From the IMG/VR virus record IMGVR_UViG_3300028925_002522, positions 1 through 33,816 of that record: DNA of 33,816 nucleotides; one strand, 5' to 3'. Position 1 is the first letter of the stretch, and every line of letters starts with the position of its first letter. A program made the position numbers and the translations under genes. The notes below the pieces were generated by a model. That model saw nothing but the letters and a program-made list of their open reading frames with translations. It made no database searches and was not told where the DNA came from. Shown here one piece after another: positions 1 through 6,528 of this stretch. This stretch comes from a virus.

Positions 1-754
1 GGACAGCGCTAATTTAGGACAGGTCCAGGCCGGTGCCTATATTTGGTGCGGGACAATGGGCGGCGCTGCTGACGCGGGGACTCTATCTCCAACGCCAGCA
101 ATCACGGCTTATGCCGCCGGGCAACGATTCGCATGGAAAGCCAGCACTAACACAAACACTGGTGCCATGACTATCGCAATTTCCGGTCTAGCTACGATTG
201 CAGCGCAAAGTGACAGGACGGCATTAGCCGCCGGGGATCATGTCGCGTCCGATATTTATGTGGGTATTCTTGATACTACATCAACAATGCAGATTATGAA
301 ATTTGCGCCAACATCTGTATCCGCCGCGACCACAAGTGCCGCAGGCATAGTTGAGCTATCAACATCTGCTGAAAATTTAGCAGGCACTGCGGTAACGTCA
401 CCGACTGTTGCCGGTGTTCGAGAGATGACATCTCTTGTCCCTCAGAATATCCAAGCAGGAAATTATACAGCGGTTTTGTTAGACCAGGGCAAGCATATTT
501 ATCACGCCTCTGATGCAGGCGCTTCAGACACTTACACGATCCCTGCGAATGCTTCTGTGGCTTACCCAATCGGCACCGCATTGACGTTCATCAGTATGTC
601 GTCCGCCACTGTTGCAATTGCGATCACATCTGACACCCTCTATTTGGCTAAAGACGGAACCACGGGTTCACGAACATTGGCTCAATACGGCGTGGCAACA
701 GCTATTAAGATGACGGCTACGACCTGGATTATTTCAGGGTCAGGCTTAACATAA
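1..754 (+). CDS. Tail fibre protein, C-terminal part (gene starts at 33506 across the contig join)
   Basis: This is the 3' part of a gene that begins with the ATG at 33506. Joining 33717 to base 1 keeps one open frame (base 1 is the third base of a codon) and gives 321 residues. The ATG at 56 is therefore internal. The part here is rich in Ala, Thr, Ser and Gly, with alternating polar/hydrophobic stretches and no cysteine cluster, as expected for a trimeric beta-rich fibre shaft and tip. It stops at 754 and the stop overlaps the next ATG by one base (TAATG), so the fibre and the polyglycine adhesin are probably translated together. The role in host recognition is inferred from the N-terminus and position. 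The C-terminal fold is not recognised. Confidence 0.8.
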   Translation, partial: DSANLGQVQAGAYIWCGTMGGAADAGTLSPTPAITAYAAGQRFAWKASTNTNTGAMTIAISGLATIAAQSDRTALAAGDHVASDIYVGILDTTSTMQIMKFAPTSVSAATTSAAGIVELSTSAENLAGTAVTSPTVAGVREMTSLVPQNIQAGNYTAVLLDQGKHIYHASDAGASDTYTIPANASVAYPIGTALTFISMSSATVAIAITSDTLYLAKDGTTGSRTLAQYGVATAIKMTATTWIISGSGLT

Positions 755-1623
755 TGGCGGCTCAACAACAGCTCATAGCGACTAATTTTAAAGCACCGTC
801 TGTAATATACACCGCCGCGACAGGAGGCAGCATAAGTACCGATGGTGATTACAAAGTGCATACCTTTAACTCAAGTGGCACATTTGAAATTACGACTTTA
901 GGAGACGACGCCGTAGTTCAATATTTAGTTATCGCTGGCGGCGCTTCAGGCGGTTGTTATGAGGGCGGCGGCGGCGGTGCTGGAGGCTATAGAACGGCCA
1001 CAGGAATGGGCGTCAGCGCAACGTCATATTCAGTGACAGTGGGTGGCGGCGGTGCCTCCAATACCAGCGGCGGCAAGGGTAATACTGGCTCAAATTCCGT
1101 ATTCAATAGCATCACTTCGGCGGGTGGTGGCGGTGGCGGACAGCAAAATGATGCAGACAAGAGGGCTGAAAATGGCGGCAGCGGCGGCGGCGGCACTGCC
1201 TATGGTGGCTCGCCTAACATGAACGGCGGGGTGGGCAACACCCCGTCAACTTCACCTTCGCAGGGTAATAACGGCGGTGATGCTTCAAGCTCAAGCTCTC
1301 CCTATGGGGCAGGTGGCGGTGGTGGTGCTGGAGCAGTAGGTGCAGACGGTAATACTTCCACTGGCGGTGCCGGTGGCGCTGGCACGGCATCATCAATTTC
1401 GGGATCAAGTGTAACAAGAGGCGGCGGTGGCGGTGGCGCAAGTCGTGGCGCAGGCCAGGGTGCCGGTGGTTCAGGCGGCGGAGGTGCTGCTGGAATGGGA
1501 GCAGCCGCCGTAGATGGCACCGCGAACACGGGAGGTGGCGGCGGCGGGTCGGGATATCCGAGTGGTGTAGATTCTGGCGCTGGTGGGTCAGGTGTTGCAA
1601 TCATCCGCTACCTATTTCAGTAG
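754..1623 (+). CDS. Polyglycine (glycine-rich domain) tail adhesin
   Basis: This is a 289-residue protein. Residues about 1-60 form a conventional beta-rich start. From about residue 60 to the end it is dominated by Gly runs (GGGGGAGG, VTVGGGGAS, GGGGGGASRGAGQG) separated by short Ser/Thr/Ala segments. It ends with a hydrophobic strand, GVAIIRYLFQ, typical of phage 'glycine-rich domain' proteins. Such domains form polyglycine-II lattices in the receptor-binding tips of T-even gp38-type adhesins. By analogy this is a distal receptor-binding protein attached to the fibre encoded just upstream. The GGC/GGT codon runs create long antisense open frames that are not genes. The class is fairly certain; the receptor is unknown. 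Confidence 0.75.
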   Translation: MAAQQQLIATNFKAPSVIYTAATGGSISTDGDYKVHTFNSSGTFEITTLGDDAVVQYLVIAGGASGGCYEGGGGGAGGYRTATGMGVSATSYSVTVGGGGASNTSGGKGNTGSNSVFNSITSAGGGGGGQQNDADKRAENGGSGGGGTAYGGSPNMNGGVGNTPSTSPSQGNNGGDASSSSSPYGAGGGGGAGAVGADGNTSTGGAGGAGTASSISGSSVTRGGGGGGASRGAGQGAGGSGGGGAAGMGAAAVDGTANTGGGGGGSGYPSGVDSGAGGSGVAIIRYLFQ

Positions 1624-1631
1624 GATTTGAT

Positions 1632-1964
1632 ATGGCACATTTTGCAGAACTTGACGAAAACAATATCGTACTCCGCGTGATCAGGGTTTATGACGCGCAC
1701 GAAGCGGACGGCGAAAACTGGTGCCATGAATTTGCCGGTGGCAACTGGAAGCAGACAAGCTACAACGGAAATATGCGACATAACTATGCGGGCATTGGGT
1801 ATCGCTATGACGCCGATGCCGACGCCTTTTATGCGCCCCAACCATACCCATCTTGGTCACTGGATGATGCATATCGTTGGCGACCGCCGACACCACGCCC
1901 AGATGATGACAAAGATTATTTTTGGGATGAGGCTAACGGAAAATGGTCGGTGATGGTGGAATAG
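1632..1964 (+). CDS. Small conserved tail-associated protein of aquatic phages
   Basis: This 110-residue protein begins MAHFAELDENNIVLRVI and contains the blocks GGNWKQTSYNGNMRHNYAGI and YDADADAFYAPQPYPSW. I recognise this pattern as a protein widespread in marine and freshwater phages, usually beside tail-fibre genes. It is rich in Trp, Tyr and Asp, has no signal peptide or membrane segment, and is acidic. An AGGA at 1622-1625 precedes the ATG. Its function is not established. Its position directly after the adhesin suggests a tail-tip component or a fibre-assembly factor, which is inference. Confidence 0.7.
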   Translation: MAHFAELDENNIVLRVIRVYDAHEADGENWCHEFAGGNWKQTSYNGNMRHNYAGIGYRYDADADAFYAPQPYPSWSLDDAYRWRPPTPRPDDDKDYFWDEANGKWSVMVE

Positions 1965-1966
1965 AA

Positions 1967-3064
1967 ATGATATTCCTAGCATCACTTCCTCGTTCTGGTA
2001 GTACTTTATTAACATCACTTTTGAACCAACGTCCCGATGTGTACGCCAGTCCAACGTCCAATCTCTGTAATATATTAAATGCTGCTAAACAAGTATGGGA
2101 TCAAAGTGCAGCTACTAAAGCTGATGGTGGTAAAGAGAGTGACATCATCCGCATTTTGAGAAGTATTCAGGATGCCCGATATGAGACAGATAAATTAGTT
2201 TTTGACAAAGCTAGAAATTGGTGCGTTCCTGAAACTATAAAAACAATGATAAAAGTACAAGGCAATGCAAAGATCGTCGCTACTGTAAGGCCAGTAGCAG
2301 AGTGCCTTGCTTCATTCGCCAAATTGATTAAGCCCGAAGACATTATGGACTTTTGTAAACGGCACAAATGGGCTCAACATTTATTTGACAGCTATGAAAA
2401 CATGCAAGCTGGTTATAAAGAATACCCGAACAATTTTTTATTAATTGAATATGATGATCTTGTATCTAATCCTCAAGTTCAATTAAATCGTATTGCCAAG
2501 TTTGTTGGTATTGATCCATTTATTTATGACTTCAATAATATTGAAGACAGTAAAGAAATGGATGAAGTGTGGGGGGTTGAAGGGCTGCACAAGGTCCGCA
2601 AGAAAGTATCCAAACGCACTTATTCAGCGCGTAAAATTCTCGGCAAAAGTGCGTGGAATTTATATCAAGGCGGTGAGTTTTGGAATGATAAGCCTTTGCT
2701 TAACGATAAAGGCCGCGAAGTATCTGCATGGGGTAATGCTTCAGAAAAAACTGCTTTTCTACAAAATGTCGATTCCAATCAACCTGTTTGGAATGGAGAA
2801 AAAAATGCCGTTGTTTTATTACATCTACAACGTGGGCTGAAAGATCAAATATCTCAAGTTCGATACGCTCGTGAGCTGAAAAAATTAGGTTGCACGGTAG
2901 TTGTTTCATGCACACAAACTTTGGCTGAAAAACTTCGCCATGCTGATGGGGTGGATGTTGTCGTGCAGCACGAGGTGTCGAGTGGTGTGTACCATGATTT
3001 CTATTTACCTGCCATGTCTGCACCGATTCAACTTGGCTACCAAAATTCGGCAGACATTGCTTAA
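1967..3064 (+). CDS. Sulfotransferase with C-terminal glycosyltransferase-like segment
   Basis: I chose the ATG at 1967 (365 aa), not the in-frame one at 1943, because it puts the PAPS-binding loop at the usual N-terminus and has a GGTGGA 6 bases upstream. Residues about 1-200 look like a sulfotransferase: the 5'-phosphosulfate loop is LASLPRSGSTLL (PRSGST at 8-13), a strand with VRPVAECLASF (107-117) resembles the 3'-phosphate-binding region, and IEYDDLVSNP is at 161-170. Residues about 270-365 look different: PVWNGE, then LLHLQRGLKDQISQVRYAREL and a VDVVV strand. These resemble the glycosyltransferase part of TPR/O-GlcNAc-transferase-like proteins ('LLHAEQGLGDTIQFVRYA'). It appears cut short after about 90 residues. 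The likely role is sulfation of a host surface glycan or metabolite. The gene is AT-richer than its neighbours, suggesting acquisition. Confidence 0.7.
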   Translation: MIFLASLPRSGSTLLTSLLNQRPDVYASPTSNLCNILNAAKQVWDQSAATKADGGKESDIIRILRSIQDARYETDKLVFDKARNWCVPETIKTMIKVQGNAKIVATVRPVAECLASFAKLIKPEDIMDFCKRHKWAQHLFDSYENMQAGYKEYPNNFLLIEYDDLVSNPQVQLNRIAKFVGIDPFIYDFNNIEDSKEMDEVWGVEGLHKVRKKVSKRTYSARKILGKSAWNLYQGGEFWNDKPLLNDKGREVSAWGNASEKTAFLQNVDSNQPVWNGEKNAVVLLHLQRGLKDQISQVRYARELKKLGCTVVVSCTQTLAEKLRHADGVDVVVQHEVSSGVYHDFYLPAMSAPIQLGYQNSADIA

Positions 3065-3066
3065 GA

Positions 3067-3699
3067 ATGCTTAATGTAAATGAATGGTTTTATTTTACAA
3101 AAGGTTTAGACAGAAAAACCTGTAATAAAATAAGAAATACAGCGAAGGGAAACTGGAAACAATCAACAGTAGATACCAAAAAAGTTATTACAGAAGAAGA
3201 GCGAATAACTGGCATAGAGTTAGTTTATAATCTAAACAAAGATGTAAGAATAAGTGATGTATCATGGACATCAGAACAATGGATATATGATACGATTTGG
3301 CCGTGGATGGAAGGGGCAAACAAACGGGCTGGTTGGAAATATGACATAACAGGTGCAGAGGGTATGCAAATAACCCGTTATAAAAAGGGCGGGTTTTATT
3401 GTTTTCATCGCGACGGCAAGGGTGATCATTTATCTGCATATGACATGCCAGACAAAGAATTTATGCACGGTAATGTTAGAAAATTATCAATGACTGTTCT
3501 CTTGAATGATAATTATGAAGGCGGAGAGTTTCAGTTTGCTACTTATAACGAAGAAAAATGTGAAATTCACGTACCAGAATTTAATAAAATAGGATCAATT
3601 ATTGTGTTTCCTTCCGATATGGAGCATCGGGTTGCGCCTGTAACAAGTGGAGTTAGGTATTCACTGGTGGTATGGTTTTTAGGACCGCCTTTTAAATAA
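3067..3699 (+). CDS. 2-oxoglutarate/Fe(II)-dependent oxygenase (prolyl-4-hydroxylase-like)
   Basis: This 210-residue protein has the full double-stranded beta-helix signature. The iron ligands are H114 and D116 in YCFHRDGKGD and H187 in PSDMEHRVAPV, and R197 in GVRYSLVVWF would bind 2-oxoglutarate. GSIIVFPSDMEHRVAPVTSG is typical of the PKHD/P4H family often found in phages of aquatic bacteria. The substrate cannot be read from sequence; proteins, nucleobases or surface sugars are all possible. It starts two bases after the upstream stop with only a weak ribosome site, so translation is probably coupled to the sulfotransferase gene. It shares that gene's AT-rich composition, and both look like one acquired cassette between tail and lysis genes. 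Confidence 0.88.
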   Translation: MLNVNEWFYFTKGLDRKTCNKIRNTAKGNWKQSTVDTKKVITEEERITGIELVYNLNKDVRISDVSWTSEQWIYDTIWPWMEGANKRAGWKYDITGAEGMQITRYKKGGFYCFHRDGKGDHLSAYDMPDKEFMHGNVRKLSMTVLLNDNYEGGEFQFATYNEEKCEIHVPEFNKIGSIIVFPSDMEHRVAPVTSGVRYSLVVWFLGPPFK

Positions 3700-3760
3700 A
3701 GCAATGCTGGATTTAAATAGCTACTTTTCGTTGTATCTATTTGATAGAGAGGACATCAAT

Positions 3761-3934
3761 ATGAAAACAATTTTAAAATGGATTACTAATCGGTCTATCG
3801 AGCCTTCAAGCTGGGCCGCTGCCGCCGCCGCTATTGTAGGAGTGTCGGTGCTTATTGATAATTTCTGGGTTGCCATCGCTGGCATCGCTGTCGCAGCCGT
3901 CAGCATCGTCCTACGTGAGCGCGGGCTAATCTGA
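3761..3934 (+). CDS. Small two-segment membrane protein, possible second holin/antiholin
   Basis: The open frame extends to an ATG at 3704, but the ATG at 3761 has a strong AGAGAGGA at 3746-3753 with 7 bases of spacing, so I use it (57 aa). The protein has a basic start (MKTILKWITNR) and two hydrophobic segments, about residues 18-32 (WAAAAAAIVGVSVLI) and 34-51 (FWVAIAGIAVAAVSIVL). It ends with a charged tail, RERGLI. Its size, topology and location directly before the holin gene, with a one-base overlap, suggest a pinholin or antiholin. No family is recognised with certainty. Confidence 0.6.
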   Translation: MKTILKWITNRSIEPSSWAAAAAAIVGVSVLIDNFWVAIAGIAVAAVSIVLRERGLI

Positions 3935-4464
3935 TGATTGGCGCGCTTCTCCCCATAGCGGTCACACTGGCCAAGCAGTTCTTGCCTGATCTGGTGGGGT
4001 CGCTAGTAGGTAAGGATGCTGAACGTGTAGCGCAAAAAGTCTTGGGCGTCGCTGGAGGCATCGTTGGGTCCGAGATCAAAACTGAAGCGGACGGCATTGC
4101 AGCTATCAAGAAGCTTAAAGCTAACCCCGATATGGCGCTTCAGTTAGAGATGCAACTCAGCGAAGAGCGTCTGGAACTAGCGCGCACAGAGATGCAAGAT
4201 CGTGTCTCTGCTCGAACAATGAGTCAGAAGACGACACTGCATGCCGTTGCTGTTTGCGTGATCTCAGTCATCGTCACTCTTGGGTTTGCGGGCATCCTGT
4301 ATATGGTGATTGCCAAGCCGCTGCCCGAAACTAATAGTGAAATCGTATATGTTTTGATCGGGTCCATGGCGGCTGGCTGGACCCAATGTCTCAATTTCTG
4401 GTTGGGGAGCAGTAGGTCCAGCCAAGACAAGTCTCAGCAGATGTCGGACGCTGCAAGGCGCTAA
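3934..4464 (+). CDS. Holin of the 3-TM (gene-transfer-agent) family
   Basis: This 176-residue protein matches what I know of the Holin_3TMs family first described from Rhodobacterales gene-transfer-agent release genes. It has an amphipathic start (MIGALLPIAVTLAKQFLPDL), a charged middle, a transmembrane segment at about 102-127 and a second at about 137-158 containing LIGSMAAGWTQCLNFWLGSS, the most conserved part of the family. It would make inner-membrane holes at the end of infection and release the lysozyme encoded downstream. Its ATG overlaps the stop of the preceding gene by one base. The family is best known from Alphaproteobacteria and their phages, one of the better clues to the host. 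Confidence 0.82.
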   Translation: MIGALLPIAVTLAKQFLPDLVGSLVGKDAERVAQKVLGVAGGIVGSEIKTEADGIAAIKKLKANPDMALQLEMQLSEERLELARTEMQDRVSARTMSQKTTLHAVAVCVISVIVTLGFAGILYMVIAKPLPETNSEIVYVLIGSMAAGWTQCLNFWLGSSRSSQDKSQQMSDAARR

Positions 4465-4465
4465 G

Positions 4466-4705
4466 ATGTGGATGATCGCGCTGATCCTGGCTACAACAGC
4501 GGGTCTGAGTAGTACTCTTTTCCGGCCTGACATTATGCTAACGGCGGAATTGATTTGGCCCGATAAGGCCGAATGCAATTTGGTACGCGAAGCGCATCTA
4601 TCGAAGCACCCTGCGCCGGAACACGCTGCCCTTGTCTGCCTTCGCGTCCCGGATTTTATAGCGGACAAGTTTTCGCCAACTCTTGTTCCATCGCTGAAAA
4701 TATAA
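4466..4705 (+). CDS. Small lysis-cassette protein with N-terminal hydrophobic segment
   Basis: This 79-residue protein is not recognised. It opens with a hydrophobic stretch, MWMIALILATTAGLSSTLF, that could be a signal peptide or signal anchor. A soluble part follows with two cysteines (C37 and C58) and the blocks AECNLVREAHLSKHPAPEHA and LVCLRVPDF. It begins one base after the holin stop, so it belongs to the lysis cassette. A periplasmic role, for example a spanin-like partner, is possible, but no lipobox is visible and the spanin idea is only positional. Confidence 0.55.
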   Translation: MWMIALILATTAGLSSTLFRPDIMLTAELIWPDKAECNLVREAHLSKHPAPEHAALVCLRVPDFIADKFSPTLVPSLKI

Positions 4706-4715
4706 GTATCTGGCG

Positions 4716-5099
4716 ATGGATTTTGAAAGCCTCAAATCGATAATCCCCGCGCTTATTCTTGGGATCACAGGGGTCATTGCGATTACCAAAATTAAATCTA
4801 AAAGTGACCAGACGGCCCATGACCTCTACTCCTTTATCAAATCGGTGACCCGCGATCTTGATCGGTTGGAGGCTGATAGCCACCACACCACGCGGATTCG
4901 AGCGCAGTCAGAAGTGCATGATAAAAATATTTCAGTACTCTGGACGACTCAAAACGACACGACTAAATTGATTAATGAAACCAGTACAACGCTAAACGAT
5001 AAACTTGAGCGCCATCGCGATAGAGCCGATGCCGCCCAGACTGATATGATGAGCCGCGTCATGGCTTTACGCGAAAAAATAAACGGGCATTCAAAATGA
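4716..5099 (+). CDS. Single-pass membrane protein with coiled coil, possible inner-membrane spanin
   Basis: This 127-residue protein has one N-terminal transmembrane segment at about 9-26 (IIPALILGITGVIAITKI). A long charged, heptad-like helix fills the rest and includes SFIKSVTRDLDRLEAD and LERHRDRADAAQTDMMSRV. One membrane anchor followed by a periplasmic coiled coil between holin and lysozyme genes is the usual topology of an Rz-like i-spanin. There is no sequence match I can name, so this is a structural guess. Its stop overlaps the start of the lysozyme gene by 4 bases (ATGA). Confidence 0.6.
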   Translation: MDFESLKSIIPALILGITGVIAITKIKSKSDQTAHDLYSFIKSVTRDLDRLEADSHHTTRIRAQSEVHDKNISVLWTTQNDTTKLINETSTTLNDKLERHRDRADAAQTDMMSRVMALREKINGHSK

Positions 5100-5521
5100 G
5101 CGTGACCCTCGATATGACTGCCATCGTCGAAAACCTCAAGATTGAGGAAGGCTATCGCGGGCGTCCGTACCATTGTTCAGCCGGACACCTAACTATTGGG
5201 TATGGCCGCAACGTGGATAAAAGTGGCCTTGGCATTAGCGAGGAAGAAGCCGAGTATCTGCTAAAGAATGATGTGAACCGCACCATTGATGAGGTGCGGC
5301 AGCGGTGGCCTTGGTTCGATGATTGTGACAAGGCAGCGCGCGAGGTGATGATTGAATTGTGTTTTCAATTAGGAGCCCCCCGCTTATCGGGCTTTGTAAA
5401 ATGTTTGGCGGCCCTTGAGGCTGGTGATAATGACACCGCCGCTGCTGAACTTTTGGACAGTAAATTTGCCAAGCAAGTTCCGGCTCGTGCAAATCGATTG
5501 CATAAACGCCTAACAGATTAA
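5096..5521 (+). CDS. Endolysin, GH24 T4-type lysozyme
   Basis: This 141-residue muramidase cleaves the MurNAc-GlcNAc bond of peptidoglycan. The catalytic layout E-8aa-D/C-5aa-T is present as E18, C27 and T33 in EEGYRGRPYHCSAGHLTIGY; T4 lysozyme has E11, D20 and T26. The middle position is Cys rather than Asp, a known natural variant. NVDKSGLGISEEEAEYLL and the C-terminal helix SKFAKQVPARANRLHKRL are also typical. There is no signal peptide or SAR domain, so it should depend on the holin for export. It is the last gene of the rightward late operon; a terminator follows 66 bases later. Confidence 0.9.
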   Translation: MSVTLDMTAIVENLKIEEGYRGRPYHCSAGHLTIGYGRNVDKSGLGISEEEAEYLLKNDVNRTIDEVRQRWPWFDDCDKAAREVMIELCFQLGAPRLSGFVKCLAALEAGDNDTAAAELLDSKFAKQVPARANRLHKRLTD

Positions 5522-5577
5522 AACTATCTTGTGATGATTCGTCAGCCGTGATATAAAATTCAAATTATGCGGCCTCC

Positions 5578-5772
5578 CTAAGTCTGGCCCCGCTGAGTGA
5601 TTGGCGGGGCTTTTCTTATTGTGTCAAACTGTCGTCTTCCCGGAACGTCAATCCAAACTTCTCCATTGTCGTCAAATCGAACATCATGTCGGGGTTGTCT
5701 CTCGTAAGTAACTCCGACGATACAACCCAGGCGGCCCGCCACCATTACGCGCTCTTTTAATTTAAACATCAT
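5578..5772 (-). CDS. Small conserved-looking protein at the end of the leftward operon
   Basis: This 64-residue protein begins MMFKLKERVMVAGRLGCIVG. The blocks VTYERQPRHDVRFDDNGEVW and IDVPGRRQFDTI suggest a small beta-barrel (SH3/KOW-like) fold, as in phage proteins that carry 'ERV.v.grlG.V' patterns. Function is unknown. Its ATG at 5772 overlaps the stop of the upstream 29-residue gene as ATGA; a second ATG at 5769 is also possible. The gene ends across the + strand terminator hairpin, which therefore encodes its last residues. Confidence 0.6.
   Translation of the reverse strand: MMFKLKERVMVAGRLGCIVGVTYERQPRHDVRFDDNGEVWIDVPGRRQFDTIRKAPPITQRGQT
5587..5620 (+). terminator. Rho-independent terminator ending the late/lysis operon
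   Basis: A perfect 7-bp stem, GCCCCGC (5587-5593) with GCGGGGC (5604-5610), has a 10-base loop and is followed by TTTTCTTATT. It is oriented to stop + strand transcription after the lysozyme gene. It lies inside the 3' end of the convergent - strand gene at 5578-5772, and no T-run exists on the other side, so it should work in one direction only. Confidence 0.85.
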
Positions 5773-5858
5773 CCGGCGGCCACCAGTGCCAAAGCGGCTA
5801 CACCAAAAATACTCAAAAAACCCAGTGTAACGCCTAAAATATTTACAATCTTATTCAT
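5769..5858 (-). CDS. 29-residue membrane peptide
   Basis: This gene is too short for usual gene calling but well supported. An ATG at 5858 directly follows the stop of the upstream gene, GGAAGGA lies 9 bases upstream, and the stop TGA overlaps the next ATG (ATGA). The product starts MNKIVNILGVTLGFLS and continues IFGVAALALVAAG. It is one uninterrupted hydrophobic helix with a single lysine near the N-terminus, so a single-pass membrane peptide. The role is unknown; host-membrane or superinfection functions are possible. Confidence 0.6.
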   Translation of the reverse strand: MNKIVNILGVTLGFLSIFGVAALALVAAG

Positions 5859-6101
5859 CTATTTGTCCTTCCGATCATTAATTGGGCCAGTAAACTCACT
5901 ATCGCCAGCATCAACGCATCGCCAGCACATCCGATTCCCGATCCAAGAACTCTTAAACATCTTCCGGCATCTCAAACATTCTCGATTGTCTGATTCGAGT
6001 TTTGGCGAATCAGCAGGCTTTGAACTGTACTCCGCCCTGCGTTTGCGCCAATAGACCGCCAGTGGCGATTGGCTGAGTCCCGGTTTTATTGGTAACGTCA
6101 T
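5859..6101 (-). CDS. Small protein with paired CxxC motifs (zinc-ribbon-like)
   Basis: The open frame reaches back to 6122. The ATG at 6101 overlaps the stop of the upstream gene (ATGA) and has GAGGAAG about 10 bases upstream, so I use it (80 aa). The N-terminal part is basic (MTLPIKPGLSQSPLAVYWRK). The middle carries ECLRCRKMF and NRMCWRCVDAGD, two CxxC pairs about 17 residues apart that could hold one zinc ion. Proteins of this kind in phages often bind nucleic acid or a host protein, but the function here is unknown. Confidence 0.6.
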   Translation of the reverse strand: MTLPIKPGLSQSPLAVYWRKRRAEYSSKPADSPKLESDNRECLRCRKMFKSSWIGNRMCWRCVDAGDSEFTGPINDRKDK

Positions 6102-6256
6102 TGCTGTAAATCTTCCTCGCAAGAATCCTCATGCAATTCATCTTGGCCCAAATGCCCATCGCCGCCGCATGACGGACAACGGACCTTGGTCTCTGTCAAC
6201 GCCGCCATCAACATGGCTGGGCCGTCGATGTATGCGGACTTGAATGACTTATCCAT
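6098..6256 (-). CDS. Small protein with a CPSCGGDGH zinc-knuckle-like motif
   Basis: A longer open frame exists, but the ATG at 6256 lies one base after the stop of the upstream gene and has GGGGA at normal spacing, giving 52 residues starting MDKSFKSAYIDGPAMLMAAL. It contains KVRCPSCGGDGHLGQDE, resembling one repeat of the DnaJ cysteine-rich domain, and one further Cys near the acidic C-terminus (EDSCEEDLQQ). Function unknown. It is part of the tightly packed five-gene accessory set controlled by the promoter at 6529-6557. Confidence 0.55.
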   Translation of the reverse strand: MDKSFKSAYIDGPAMLMAALTETKVRCPSCGGDGHLGQDELHEDSCEEDLQQ

Positions 6257-6257
6257 G

Positions 6258-6473
6258 TCAGTTCCCCATATCAATAAAATTAAACCGCACACCGCCAGCG
6301 AGACGCACCCGCTGGATGTATTCGCCGGGATACGCAACCTCCCAGCAGCGGCAGAAAGCAGCGTAGGCAGCTTCGCCAACCGCTTGCGCTGGATCGTAGT
6401 TAAATTTGCGTAACAGGCGCTCGGCGCGCTCGGCGGTCAGGTTCTGCAAAAATGCTGTTTGTTCGCGGTTCAT
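6258..6473 (-). CDS. Small protein of unknown function, first gene of the accessory operon
   Basis: The ATG at 6473 (71 aa) has a strong AAGGAG 8 bases upstream and is preferred to the upstream in-frame ATG at 6560, which lies inside the promoter. The product begins MNREQTAFLQNLTAERAERL. It continues as an amphipathic helical protein with a conserved-looking block, AAYAAFCRCWEVAYPGEYIQ. No family is recognised. The 5' leader of this gene holds the second copy of the early promoter module, so it should be expressed independently of the upstream nuclease gene. Confidence 0.6.
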   Translation of the reverse strand: MNREQTAFLQNLTAERAERLLRKFNYDPAQAVGEAAYAAFCRCWEVAYPGEYIQRVRLAGGVRFNFIDMGN

Positions 6474-6495
6474 TTTCTCGTCTCCTTGTTCTGGA

Positions 6496-6516
6496 GCGGT
6501 CGGCCTATCCGGTTGC
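6496..6516 (-). repeat. Early leader box, copy 1
   Basis: This 21-bp segment on the - strand reads GCAACCGGATA, then GG, then CCGACCGC. It matches a segment at 12866-12886 at 19 of 21 positions. Both copies lie in the untranslated leader, 12-14 bases downstream of a leftward -10 box. Each contains CGG and CCG arms separated by 5 bases. It may be an operator, an antitermination site or an RNA element; sequence alone cannot decide. Confidence 0.65.
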
Positions 6517-6528
6517 CCCATTAAAATT

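Noticed and set aside
987-1604. Long antisense open frames rich in Pro, Arg and His in the polyglycine gene
   Set aside because: They are mirror images of GGC/GGT glycine codon runs. They have no ribosome sites and low-complexity products.
3934-4464. Idea that the window is a gene transfer agent cluster because of the GTA-type holin
   Set aside because: The sequence closes into a circle and has replication, regulation and early genes. This is a full phage genome.
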